From Roseburia sp. (lineage in GTDB: Bacteria > Bacillota > Clostridia > Lachnospirales > Lachnospiraceae): a stretch of 64,000 nt of DNA. Positions 34,747 through 43,036 of this stretch are shown piece by piece (the stretch's first letter is position 1; each line of letters opens with the position of its first letter). The notes under the pieces were generated by a model. That model was not told where the DNA came from. It saw only the letters and a list, made by a program, of their open reading frames with translations, and searched no databases. The DNA lies in assembly GCA_023664725.1 (NCBI GenBank), contig JAMPFA010000001.1, forward strand, positions 238,172 through 302,171, in the 5' to 3' direction. The position numbers and the translations under genes are program-made.

Positions 34747-35457
34747 ATGTACAGTTTTGAAAGTGTTGTAAGATACAGTGAGGTAGATGCACACAGGCAC
34801 ATGACGCTGACAGCTCTTTTGGAATTATTGCAGGACTGCTGCATTTTTCAGTCAGAGAATCTGGGCATCGGCATGGATTATCTCGCAAAGATGAAGCGAG
34901 CCTGGGTGTTATCCTCCTGGCAGGTAATAGTGAAGCGGTATCCTCTGCTTGGAGAAAAGGTGACAGCATACACATGGGCATACGACTGTAAGGGATTTTA
35001 TGGATATCGGAATTTTAAAGTTGTGGACGGGCAGGGAGAGACAGTGGCATACGCAAACTCCATATGGATTTTTATGGACACGGAAAAGATGCGTCCCGCA
35101 AGGATCCCGGAGGAATTGTTGAAGGTGTATTCCACGGATGAGCCTCTGGACATGGAAACGGCGGGAAGGAAATTAAGCATTGAGGGTGATTGTAAAAAGG
35201 AAGACCCTGTTCCGGTACAAAAATTTCATCTTGACACAAACTTACATGTAAATAACAGTAAATATGTGCTGATTGCCCGGGAGTATTTGCCGGAGTGTTT
35301 TAAAATCGGCGAACTTCGGGCAGAATATAGAAAAGCGGCTGTTTTAAAAGATGTATTTTATCCCAGGACAAATGTGAGAGAAAAACAGGTCACTGTCTCA
35401 TTGGAAAATGAGGAGGGCAAGCCTTACGCAATTGTGGAATTTATAGAGGAGAATTGA
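34747..35457 (+). CDS. Acyl-ACP thioesterase
   Basis: This 236-residue protein is a double hot-dog acyl-ACP thioesterase that releases free fatty acids from acyl carrier protein in the cytoplasm. The N-terminal hot-dog has RYSEVDAHRHMTLTALLELL and KRAWVLSSWQVIVKRYPLLGE; the second has the active-site-like LDTNLHVNNSKYVLIARE. Length fits the bacterial family (about 235-250). ATG 34747 with an AAAGGAGA site is preferred over the ATG at 34702, which lies in the tRNA terminator. The S1 protein gene starts 1 bp after its stop. Confidence 0.9.
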   Translation: MYSFESVVRYSEVDAHRHMTLTALLELLQDCCIFQSENLGIGMDYLAKMKRAWVLSSWQVIVKRYPLLGEKVTAYTWAYDCKGFYGYRNFKVVDGQGETVAYANSIWIFMDTEKMRPARIPEELLKVYSTDEPLDMETAGRKLSIEGDCKKEDPVPVQKFHLDTNLHVNNSKYVLIAREYLPECFKIGELRAEYRKAAVLKDVFYPRTNVREKQVTVSLENEEGKPYAIVEFIEEN

Positions 35458-35458
35458 G

Positions 35459-36334
35459 ATGAAACTAGGGGAAAAGCAAAAGCTTTTGGTGGTAAAGAAA
35501 GTAGAGTTTGGAATATATCTGGCAGAACATGAGGATGATGACACAAGAGTGCTGCTCCCGGTCAGACAGGTTCCGAAGGGAATCCGTGTGGGGGAAGAGC
35601 TGGAAGTTTTTTTATATAAGGATTCCAAGGACAGGCTCATTGCCACCACAAAGGAACCCTGTCTGATGCTTGGCGGTTTTGCGGCTCTCACGGTGAAAGA
35701 GGTTGGGAAGATCGGAGCCTTTTTGGACTGGGGGTTGGAAAAAGACCTGTTTCTTCCATATAAAGAGATGTTGGGAAAAGTGGAGCAGGGGGATGAAATA
35801 TTAGTCACTCTGTATATTGATAAGAGCAGAAGGCTCTGTGCCAGCATGAAAGGAATTTACGACCTGCTGGAAAAAGATTCACCGTACCAAAGGGAAGATG
35901 TAGTTTCTGGTAGAGTGTATGAGACTGGAGGGAACTTTGGGACATTTGTTGCGGTGGACGACAGGTATTCCGCTATGATACCAAAGTTCGAGGATTGCAG
36001 CCACTTTCGGATCGGGGATGTGATCCAGGCAAAAGTTTCAAATGTGAAGCCTGACGGGAAACTGGATCTGACCCTTCGGGAAAAGGCCTATATCCAGATG
36101 GATGCGGATGCGGAAAAAATACTCCGGGTCATAGAGGAATACGCAGGGGTGCTTCCTTTTAACGATAAGGCTTCTCCGGAGGTGATCAAACGGGAATTTC
36201 AGATGAGCAAGGCTGCTTTTAAAAGAGCAGTTGGCAGACTGTACAGGGAGCATAAAATAGAAATAACAGAAAAGAGCATAAGAAAATTAACTGTTGACGG
36301 AGTAAATTCGATTTGTTATAATAGCCACGAATAG
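35459..36334 (+). CDS. CvfB/YitL-like S1 RNA-binding protein
   Basis: This 291-residue protein has tandem S1-like OB folds (about 5-65, 70-135 and 150-215; GKIGAFLDWGLEKDLFLPYKE is the clearest) and a C-terminal winged helix (about 225-285; FQMSKAAFKRAVGRLYREHKI). This matches CvfB of Staphylococcus, an RNA-binding protein affecting virulence regulators, and B. subtilis YitL. It begins one base after the thioesterase stop codon, implying a shared transcript. Its last 40 bp contain the promoter of the following NlpC/P60 gene. Confidence 0.9.
   Translation: MKLGEKQKLLVVKKVEFGIYLAEHEDDDTRVLLPVRQVPKGIRVGEELEVFLYKDSKDRLIATTKEPCLMLGGFAALTVKEVGKIGAFLDWGLEKDLFLPYKEMLGKVEQGDEILVTLYIDKSRRLCASMKGIYDLLEKDSPYQREDVVSGRVYETGGNFGTFVAVDDRYSAMIPKFEDCSHFRIGDVIQAKVSNVKPDGKLDLTLREKAYIQMDADAEKILRVIEEYAGVLPFNDKASPEVIKREFQMSKAAFKRAVGRLYREHKIEITEKSIRKLTVDGVNSICYNSHE
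36294..36322 (+). promoter_or_regulatory. Promoter for the NlpC/P60 gene
   Basis: TTGACG (36294-36299), 17-bp spacer, TATAAT (36317-36322), inside the 3' end of the S1 protein gene. Confidence 0.75.
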
Positions 36335-36425
36335 TTGTAATAATTTTGTAACAGATATGAGAAAAATGGACAGACTAATTATATGTCCAAGGGCAGCGTA
36401 CATATATAATGGAGGAAAGCTTATC

Positions 36426-37772
36426 ATGAATATGAATCGTAAGACTCTTAAAATGACAGCATGCTGTATGGCAGCCACAGTGGTTCTGACAGGTGCACCG
36501 AAAGCAGTGTTTGCCACAGAGACACCAGTGGCGGGAGTGACAGGTGTTACATCCTCAGCATTGCAGGACAAGTCAGGCAATAATGGGGGTGCCTCAGGGG
36601 AGACAAAACCCCGGGGGACGACAGGCGCCGGCATTTCACAGCAGATCGCTTCGAGCATGAACTCTGGCGAAAGCAGCGCATCTGCGGAGTCAGGAACGGC
36701 CGGAGCGGGGATTAATCAGCAGATTGCAGCAAGCATGGCAACCGGGGAAAACGTGGCGCCTGCAGCAGAGGATGCTCAGCCGGCAGAGACTATGATTGCG
36801 GGAATTACCCAGCAGATCTCAGACAGCATTTTTGAGGCGGATCAGAAAGCAGAAGAGCAGCAGAAGGCAGAGGAAGCGAGAAAGGCCATCTATAAGGATG
36901 TCGCCATTGCTCAGGTGGACAACTATGTAAATGTAAGGGATGCGGCTACGGAGGAAGGCGAGGTAGTCGGCAAATTATATAACAACTCCGCAGCGACTGT
37001 GGAGGCAGAGGAAAATGGATGGTATAAGATTACCTCTGGAAATGTGACCGGATATGTAAAAAGTGAATTTGTAGTGTGCGGTGACGAAGAGCTGGCCAAA
37101 AAGGTCAGCAGACGTGTGGCTACTGTAAATACCGAGACTTTATTTGTCCGCACAGAGCCCACCACAGAATCTGACGTTTTGGGAATGGTTCCAGATCAGG
37201 AGCAGCTTACAGTGACAGATGAAAGCGTAGACGGATGGACAAAAGTAGCCATTGAGGAAGGAGACGGGTATGTTTCCAACGACTATGTGAAAATGTCCAC
37301 AGAGTTTGTCACAGCGGAGTCCAAAGCAGAGGAGGAGGCAAGGCTTGCCAAGGAAGAGGCAGAGCGAAAAGCAGCAGAAAAGGCGGCAAAGAAATCTTCC
37401 GCAGGTTCCGGGGTAAAAGCCAGCGCAGGAAGCTCTAGCGGAAACGCAGTTGCCAACTATGCCTGCCAGTTTGTGGGCAATCCCTATGTTTACGGTGGGA
37501 CAAGCCTGACAAACGGCGCTGACTGTTCTGGATTTGTAATGTCTGTGTATGCGGCATTTGGTGTGGGACTTCCACATTCCTCATCCGCTCTTCAGGGAGT
37601 GGGATATGGTGTCAGCGACATGCAGCCTGGTGATATTATCTGCTACAGCGGACATGTAGGTATTTATATTGGAAACAATACCATTGTACATGCCAGCACA
37701 CCGGAGGGAGGAATTAAATATACTTCCCCTGTAAATTACAGGCCGATCGTGGCGATCAGACGAATTTTCTAA
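36426..37772 (+). CDS. Secreted SH3-SH3-NlpC/P60 cell-wall hydrolase
   Basis: This 448-residue exported protein probably cuts the D-Glu-diamino acid bond of stem peptides. It has a signal peptide (cleavage near AVFA-T at residue 30), three short N-terminal repeats (AGISQQIASSM, AGINQQIAASM, AGITQQISDSI near residues 68, 94 and 125), two bacterial SH3 domains (about 155-210 and 225-290), an Ala/Lys/Glu-rich linker and a C-terminal NlpC/P60 domain. The catalytic Cys is in GADCSGF (near residue 366), with His in SGHVGIYIG and NTIVHAS. ATG 36426 follows GGAGGAAAG; the upstream ATG at 36357 would spoil the signal peptide. It is monocistronic, with its own promoter and terminator. Confidence 0.93.
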   Translation: MNMNRKTLKMTACCMAATVVLTGAPKAVFATETPVAGVTGVTSSALQDKSGNNGGASGETKPRGTTGAGISQQIASSMNSGESSASAESGTAGAGINQQIAASMATGENVAPAAEDAQPAETMIAGITQQISDSIFEADQKAEEQQKAEEARKAIYKDVAIAQVDNYVNVRDAATEEGEVVGKLYNNSAATVEAEENGWYKITSGNVTGYVKSEFVVCGDEELAKKVSRRVATVNTETLFVRTEPTTESDVLGMVPDQEQLTVTDESVDGWTKVAIEEGDGYVSNDYVKMSTEFVTAESKAEEEARLAKEEAERKAAEKAAKKSSAGSGVKASAGSSSGNAVANYACQFVGNPYVYGGTSLTNGADCSGFVMSVYAAFGVGLPHSSSALQGVGYGVSDMQPGDIICYSGHVGIYIGNNTIVHASTPEGGIKYTSPVNYRPIVAIRRIF

Positions 37773-37788
37773 AGATAAAATTGACAGA

Positions 37789-37826
37789 AACGAGAGTACT
37801 CCGGTTGGATGCTCTCGTTCTTTTTT
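37789..37826 (+). terminator. Terminator after the NlpC/P60 gene
   Basis: AACGAGAG (37789-37796) pairs with CTCTCGTT (37812-37819), followed by CTTTTTT. Confidence 0.85.
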
Positions 37827-37981
37827 GTGCAGTGGTGCGTGCTGGCAGAGCCATTGTCAATTGTCAGACAAGTCATGCAGTGAAAAATGCATTTCGAATT
37901 CTGTCCGGCGCAGGATGGAAAAATATGGGTTATGCAAAATGCACAAAAATAGATTGCTGTCAAAAAAAGTCGAGGATAATT

Positions 37982-38071
37982 GGTGGATAAGCAGGAAAAG
38001 TTATCCACATGGGAAATATTGAAAATATCGAAAAAAAGCAGTTATACACGAAGTTATCCACATTATCCACA
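37982..38071. promoter_or_regulatory. Cluster of DnaA boxes outside oriC
   Basis: Five 9-mers match the DnaA box TTATCCACA exactly or with one to two changes: TTATCCACC on the reverse strand (37982-37990), TTATCCACA (38001-38009), TTATACACG (38042-38050), TTATCCACA (38054-38062) and TTATCCACA (38063-38071). The last three are almost contiguous. AT-rich DNA follows to 38250. No dnaA, dnaN or rpmH is present, so this is more likely a titration or regulatory cluster than the replication origin. Confidence 0.8.
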
Positions 38072-38301
38072 AAAAAGTACATAAATGTTGGGGTATAACA
38101 GGGGTAAAATTAGAACAGGCGTTTTGTAAGATTGCGATAAACTTGCCGGGTATTGAAAAAAAACCAGAAAAAATGTTGACATTTCAAATGTGAAAATATA
38201 AATGAAGTTGTGTGAAAATAAGGTGTTTTTGTCGAAAATAGTTAGAATTGTAGAATATTGCTGCTTCCTCTTCTGCTGGAAGGATTTGAGAAACCTTAGT
38301 G
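38072..38301. other. AT-rich non-coding DNA after the DnaA boxes
   Basis: No ORF with a credible start is present on either strand. The stretch is rich in A/T runs, and I see no hairpin with a T-run. It separates the DnaA-box cluster from the promoter at 38302. Confidence 0.6.
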
Positions 38302-38330
38302 TTGAAAAAACCTTATGTTTTTGATATACT
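38302..38330 (+). promoter_or_regulatory. Promoter for the WecG-like/YitT operon
   Basis: TTGAAA (38302-38307), 17-bp spacer, TATACT (38325-38330), 75 bp before the WecG-like start and about 230 bp after the DnaA boxes. Confidence 0.65.
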
Positions 38331-38404
38331 ATTGCAAGTATCTGAAAATATTTCAAAAAAGGCAGAAAGAGTGCTTTTTATCCGCCTTTTACATAAGGGG
38401 AAAT

Positions 38405-39091
38405 ATGGCTAAGAAAATAGATATATTGGGAATCGGCATTGACAATTACACCGTCAGGGAAGCGCTGCTAAAACTGGATACTTTTTTAAGCAGTGCTTCG
38501 CTGAATATCATTGAGACGGTGACAGTGGAAAAAATTCTGCTGGCAGAAAGCAATTTGAGAATGAAGGAATGTATTGGACAAGCAGATTTGACCCTGATTG
38601 GGGACAAGGAGCTTTTAGAACCCAGGGAGGTGTCGGTCCAGAGGGTCCGGGAGATAAGGAATAACGACTTTCTGTACGAGATGATACGCCGGGTAGTGAG
38701 AAACCAGAAGAGGGTGTTTCTCTTGGCAATGACCAGGGCGGAGGCAGACAGAATGCAGGCCTTTTTCGAGGCGGAGAACCCACGGTTTAAAATCGAGGGT
38801 AATCTTGCGGTGGAGGAGTGCGGTACAGATCTGGATGCCATTGTAAATGAGATTAACGGCAGCACACCGGACATTGTGGTCTCTGCTATGACTTCTCCTT
38901 ATGAAGAAGAATTTATTTTGGAACATAAGGATAAACTAAGCTTGAGCATATGGCTTGGCATTGGGGCGGACTATAACAGGAAATCAGAAGGTCTTGCCAT
39001 CGGAAGCCATGTGAAGAGTCTGGCTTTGCGGGGGAAGCTCCACCATGCAATGCAGAAATATCAAAAAGAAAGTCAGGAAAAGAAAAAATGA
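38405..39091 (+). CDS. Divergent WecG/TagA/CpsF-family protein
   Basis: This 228-residue protein follows the WecG/TagA fold: N-terminal IDILGIGIDNYTVREALLKL, central ADLTLIGDKELLE, FLLAMTRAEADRMQAFFE and C-terminal WLGIGADYNRKSEGLAIGSH. The family normally transfers ManNAc(A) to lipid-linked GlcNAc at the inner membrane face. Here the usual PDGxG, APKQE and FDFLAG-like motifs are altered, so the donor, the acceptor or even enzymatic activity is uncertain. ATG 38405 has an AAGGGG site; the upstream ATG at 38315 overlaps the promoter. It overlaps the yitT-like gene by four bases (ATGA). Confidence 0.75.
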   Translation: MAKKIDILGIGIDNYTVREALLKLDTFLSSASLNIIETVTVEKILLAESNLRMKECIGQADLTLIGDKELLEPREVSVQRVREIRNNDFLYEMIRRVVRNQKRVFLLAMTRAEADRMQAFFEAENPRFKIEGNLAVEECGTDLDAIVNEINGSTPDIVVSAMTSPYEEEFILEHKDKLSLSIWLGIGADYNRKSEGLAIGSHVKSLALRGKLHHAMQKYQKESQEKKK

Positions 39092-39951
39092 AATTGTACA
39101 GTAAAAAGCCTCTCTATGTAGACTATTTGCTGCTGCTTTTGGGGACGGCAATGATTGCCCTGGGGATCCAGTGGCTCTATGACCCGGCAGGGTTGGTCAC
39201 AGGAGGCTTTACCGGTATAGCGATTTTGCTGAAAAGTCTTTCGGGGGGAAAGGTTCCTCTGTGGTTTACCAATATTGCCCTTAACATACCGGTATTTCTC
39301 ATTGCCCTACGGGTAAAAGGAAAGCGTTTTATCGGTAGGACACTGTTTGGCACGGCAATGCTCTCTTGCTGGCTGTATATCCTTCCCACCACAGATATGG
39401 CCAGAGGAGATTTTATCTTGGCAGCTATATTCGGCGGCGTGATCTCCGGCGCAGGGATGGGGCTGGTTTTACTGGCCAAAGCTACCACAGGAGGCACAGA
39501 TATGGTGGCTGTGCTGATACAGCACAGAATCAGGCACTATTCCGTGGTACAGATCATGCAGGTGATAGACGGACTTGTGGTTTTGGCGGGATTGTATGTC
39601 TTCGGAGTTACGGCAGGGCTTTACGCCATAGTTGCCATCTTTGTCACATCAAAAGTGTCCAATGCCCTGATGGAGGGAATGAAATATACCAAGACAGCAT
39701 TTATCATCACCGCCCGGGCGGAAGAGGTGGCAAAGACCATCATGGAGCGGTTGGACAGGGGGGTCACAGGGCTTCACGCCAAAGGGATGTACTCCGGGGA
39801 TGAAAAATGCGTGCTCTACTGTGTGGTAGAGCCAAAGCAGATCGTAGAGATAAAAGATATCGTGGCGGAATTTGATCCCTATGCTTTTGTGATCGTGTCA
39901 GATGCCAGGGAAGTATTTGGGGAAGGATTTATTGAGACGAAGCTTCGGTGA
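39088..39951 (+). CDS. YitT-family membrane protein
   Basis: This 287-residue protein has about five to six membrane segments (residues 8-200) and a cytosolic C-terminal DUF2179 domain (about 205-285; KTAFIITARAEEVAKTIMER, FVIVSDAREVFGEGF). The characteristic YDPAGLVTGGFTGIAILL and ATTGGTDMVAVLI segments are present. The family is widespread in Firmicutes and of unknown function, possibly a transporter with a ligand-binding tail. It overlaps the WecG-like gene by four bases, so the pair is translated together. Confidence 0.92.
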   Translation: MKLYSKKPLYVDYLLLLLGTAMIALGIQWLYDPAGLVTGGFTGIAILLKSLSGGKVPLWFTNIALNIPVFLIALRVKGKRFIGRTLFGTAMLSCWLYILPTTDMARGDFILAAIFGGVISGAGMGLVLLAKATTGGTDMVAVLIQHRIRHYSVVQIMQVIDGLVVLAGLYVFGVTAGLYAIVAIFVTSKVSNALMEGMKYTKTAFIITARAEEVAKTIMERLDRGVTGLHAKGMYSGDEKCVLYCVVEPKQIVEIKDIVAEFDPYAFVIVSDAREVFGEGFIETKLR

Positions 39952-40303
39952 GGGGGAAGCTGTCGGTTGTCGTCAGCCATCAAGCCACAGACCCGTCCAC
40001 TTGCGGATTATTCGCTGTGAAACCACATCATCTAGTAGGTGCTTTGGGAGTGACATACTAGGAAAAATAGACAAAAGAAAATTAAGGGAAAAAACGCAAA
40101 AAAATTGAGGAAATGCATAAAAAAATGTGCTTTTCCTCTTTATTTTTTGGTGAAATTGGTTTAAAATAGCAAATAGGTGTACCTACAGCGAAAGTTTTAC
40201 GGAGGCTTCATTGTGAATGTTGTATATCTTTGTATGGTCCGCCGATTCGTTATACCAGTAAATAAATTTGGGGTCCGTATGGGGGGCAAAAAAGGAGAAT
40301 AGT
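39952..40303. other. Intergenic region with terminator and inverted repeat
   Basis: This 350-bp gap holds no credible gene. It contains a terminator (40107-40147) and, after it, an inverted repeat TAGGT-GT-ACCTA (40173-40184) that could be an operator for the CdaR-type gene. The stretch 39960-40070 has no feature I recognise. Confidence 0.55.
40107..40147 (+). terminator. Terminator after the YitT gene
   Basis: GAGGAAA and TGCAT (40107-40118) pair with ATGTGC and TTTTCCTC (40125-40138) with small mismatches, followed by TTTATTTTTT. Confidence 0.65.
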
Positions 40304-41392
40304 ATGATATCAAATCAAATACTGCAAAGTACAATCGATGGATTAAAGGGGATTACCAGAATCGATCTTTGTATTATAGATACAGAGGGGAAGGTGCTTG
40401 CAGCAACATTTCCCGACGCAGAACGGTTTGTGGAACCGGCGGCGACTTTTGCCGCATCACCGGCAGATTCCCAGGTTATCCAGGGGTGTCAGTTTTTTAA
40501 AGTGTTTGATGAACATCAGTTGGAATATGTTCTTTTGGCTGAGGGGGACAGTGAAGACGTGTATATGGTTGGGCAGATTGCCAGTTTCCAGATCCAAAAT
40601 CTCCTGGTAGCTTACAAAGAGCGGTTTGACAAAGACAACTTTATCAAAAATCTGCTGCTTGACAATCTCCTTCTGGTGGATATTTACAATCGGGCCAAGA
40701 AACTTCATATTGACACGGAAGTCCGCAGAGTGGTATATATTATTGAGTTGAACCGCGACAAAGAGGGAAATGAACTGGAAAAGATACGGAGCATTTACGG
40801 CGGCAAATCCAAGGATTTTGTCACAGCGGTGGATGAGAAGAGTATCATCGTGGTAAAGGAACTGTCAGAAAATGAGAATTATGAGGATTTGAACAAGACA
40901 GCAGAAGTGATCTTAAATCTTTTTCGTGGGGATTCGGAGAGGGAGATCCACATTGCCTACGGTACGACCGTGGGGGAGATCAAGGACGTGTCCCGCTCTT
41001 ATAAGGAAGCCAGGATGGCTTTGGATGTGGGCAAGATATTTTTTGAAGAAAAAAATATTATCGCCTACTCCACTTTGGGAATTGGCCGTCTGATCTACCA
41101 GCTTCCTATTCCTCTTTGCAAAATGTTTATCAAGGAGATATTTGATTCTAAATCTCCGGATGATTTTGATGAGGAGACACTGGTCACGATCAATAAATTT
41201 TTCGAGAATAACCTGAACGTATCCGAGACATCCAGACAGCTGTATATTCACAGGAATACATTGGTGTACCGCCTGGACAAGCTGCAGAAGAGCACAGATT
41301 TAGACCTTAGGGTCTTTGAGGATGCCATCACCTTTAAGATTGCTCTTATGGTGGTAAAATACATGAAGTATATGGAGTCCCTGGATTATTAA
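40304..41392 (+). CDS. CdaR/PucR-type transcriptional regulator
   Basis: This 362-residue protein has an N-terminal sensory region (about 1-125; ITRIDLCIIDTEGKVLAATF, of the sugar-diacid-recognition kind), a central GGDEF-like CdaR domain (about 130-275) and a C-terminal HTH_30 helix-turn-helix (about 305-360; NLNVSETSRQLYIHRNTLVY and DLDLRVFEDAITFKIAL). Such proteins control carbohydrate or organic-acid genes. The ligand and targets are unknown; no obvious target operon is beside it, since ftsE follows 16 bp later in the same direction. AAAGGAGAA precedes ATG 40304. Confidence 0.88.
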   Translation: MISNQILQSTIDGLKGITRIDLCIIDTEGKVLAATFPDAERFVEPAATFAASPADSQVIQGCQFFKVFDEHQLEYVLLAEGDSEDVYMVGQIASFQIQNLLVAYKERFDKDNFIKNLLLDNLLLVDIYNRAKKLHIDTEVRRVVYIIELNRDKEGNELEKIRSIYGGKSKDFVTAVDEKSIIVVKELSENENYEDLNKTAEVILNLFRGDSEREIHIAYGTTVGEIKDVSRSYKEARMALDVGKIFFEEKNIIAYSTLGIGRLIYQLPIPLCKMFIKEIFDSKSPDDFDEETLVTINKFFENNLNVSETSRQLYIHRNTLVYRLDKLQKSTDLDLRVFEDAITFKIALMVVKYMKYMESLDY

Positions 41393-41408
41393 GGATTAGG
41401 AGGCATAC

Positions 41409-42089
41409 ATGATAAAGCTGGAAAATGTGAGCAAAGCATACAGTGCCGGGGTTCCGGCATTAAATGATATGAATCTTGAAATTGCGGACGGAGAGTTTGT
41501 CTTTATTGTGGGAGACAGCGGTTCCGGCAAGTCCACATTGATCAAACTGTTATTAAAGGAGCTGGAACCCACAGAGGGAACTATCACTGTGGACGGAAGG
41601 AGATTAAATACCATCCGGCATAAGCAGATCCCAAAGTTCCGCAGGAACCTGGGAGTGGTGTTTCAGGATTTCAGGCTGCTAAAAGACAGGAATGTATATG
41701 ACAACGTAGCTTTTGCCCAGAGGGTTATAGGGGCTTCCGTCAGAGAGTCCAAACGGCGGGTGCCGGTGATGCTCTCCATGGTGGGGCTGGCAGCCAAGTA
41801 CAAATCATATCCCAGACAGCTTTCCGGCGGGGAACAGCAGAGAGTTGCCATTGCCAGGGCACTGGTAAATCAGCCCAAGATCCTGCTGGCGGATGAGCCT
41901 ACGGGTAATCTGGATGCAAACAATGCCTGGGAGATCATGAAGCTTTTGGAGGAGATTAACGAGAGAGGAACTACCGTGGTGGTGGTTACCCACAACATAG
42001 AAATCGTAAAAATAATGAACAAGCGGGTGATTACCATGAAGAAAGGCGTCATCATATCCGATGTAGGCGGTGAGTACGATGAGGATTAG
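41409..42089 (+). CDS. ftsE: Cell division ATP-binding protein FtsE
   Basis: FtsE is the ATPase of the FtsEX complex, which at the division site switches on peptidoglycan hydrolases outside the cell. The 226-residue protein has Walker A GDSGSGKST, the Q-loop FQDFRLL, the signature LSGGEQQRVAIARAL, Walker B ILLADEPTGNLD and the switch His in VVVVTHN. AGGAGG lies just before the start. It overlaps ftsX by 11 bp. The following M23 protein is the likely target of the complex. Confidence 0.98.
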   Translation: MIKLENVSKAYSAGVPALNDMNLEIADGEFVFIVGDSGSGKSTLIKLLLKELEPTEGTITVDGRRLNTIRHKQIPKFRRNLGVVFQDFRLLKDRNVYDNVAFAQRVIGASVRESKRRVPVMLSMVGLAAKYKSYPRQLSGGEQQRVAIARALVNQPKILLADEPTGNLDANNAWEIMKLLEEINERGTTVVVVTHNIEIVKIMNKRVITMKKGVIISDVGGEYDED

Positions 42090-42987
42090 TTCAATAGGAT
42101 ATACCATAAAGCAGGGTTTTTCCAATATCTGGAGAAATAAAATGTTTTCACTGGCATCTATGGCCACTATGTCGGCATGTATTTTTCTGTTTGGATTGTT
42201 TTTTGCCATTGTCACCAATTTTGAGGCCATGGTAAAAGAGGCGGAATCCGGGATGGCGGTGACAGTACTGTTTGATGAGGGTATTACCCAGGAGCAGATC
42301 GATATTATCGGCCAGGAGATAAAAAGCCGGGTGGAAGTTTCCGACTATGAATTTATCTCCGCAGAGCAGGCGTGGGAAGAATTTAAAGGAGATTATTTCG
42401 GGGACAATGCGGAGGCTGCGGCAGGATTTGCAGATGATAACCCCCTGGCAAATTCCGCCAGCTATGCCATCTATATGAATGATATCTCCATGCAGCCTGT
42501 GCTGGTGGATTACTTAAGCGGGTTAGACGGGGTCAGGGAAGTGCGCCATTCAGAGGTGGCAGGTCGTACCCTGACAGATTTTAACAGTCTCATCGGTTAC
42601 ATTTCCGTGGGAATCATACTGATCCTTCTGCTGGTGGCGGTTTTTTTGATCAGCAACACGGTAACCACAGGAATCGCTGTCCGCAAGGATGAGATTGGGA
42701 TCATGAAGCTGATCGGTGCAACGGATTATTTTGTCCGTGCCCCCTTTGTGGTGGAGGGAGTTTTGATCGGGCTGATCGGCTCCATCCTTCCCCTGGCGCT
42801 TTTGTATTTCCTGTACCGAAAAGTTATTTTTTACATATCGGATAAATTCAGCTTTTTGAGTTCCCTTTTGAATTTCCTTCCGGTCCAGACAGTTTTCCAC
42901 ACACTGGTTCCTGTGGGGCTGCTTTTGGGCGTTGGAATCGGATTTCTAGGCAGCTGGATCACGATCCGTAAGCACTTAAAAGTATAG
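42079..42987 (+). CDS. ftsX: Cell division membrane protein FtsX
   Basis: FtsX is the membrane part of FtsEX and carries the extracytoplasmic loop that contacts murein hydrolases. The 302-residue protein starts MRISSIGYTIKQGFSNIWRN, has a first membrane segment near 22-45, a large outer domain (about 46-170), and three more segments with ISNTVTTGIAVRKDEIGIMK between them, ending in the short basic tail. ATG 42079 is preferred over GTG 42070; either overlaps the ftsE stop. FtsE-FtsX order is conserved. Confidence 0.97.
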   Translation: MRISSIGYTIKQGFSNIWRNKMFSLASMATMSACIFLFGLFFAIVTNFEAMVKEAESGMAVTVLFDEGITQEQIDIIGQEIKSRVEVSDYEFISAEQAWEEFKGDYFGDNAEAAAGFADDNPLANSASYAIYMNDISMQPVLVDYLSGLDGVREVRHSEVAGRTLTDFNSLIGYISVGIILILLLVAVFLISNTVTTGIAVRKDEIGIMKLIGATDYFVRAPFVVEGVLIGLIGSILPLALLYFLYRKVIFYISDKFSFLSSLLNFLPVQTVFHTLVPVGLLLGVGIGFLGSWITIRKHLKV

Positions 42988-43036
42988 GATACAGATTTTT
43001 AGTTACAATAGGTTTTATTTCATATGGAGAAAACGT

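Noticed and set aside
37982..38250. DnaA boxes plus AT-rich DNA as the chromosomal oriC
   Set aside because: No dnaA, dnaN, rpmH or recF is nearby, which would be expected in Firmicutes. A secondary DnaA-binding cluster is more likely, but GC skew over the genome was not available.
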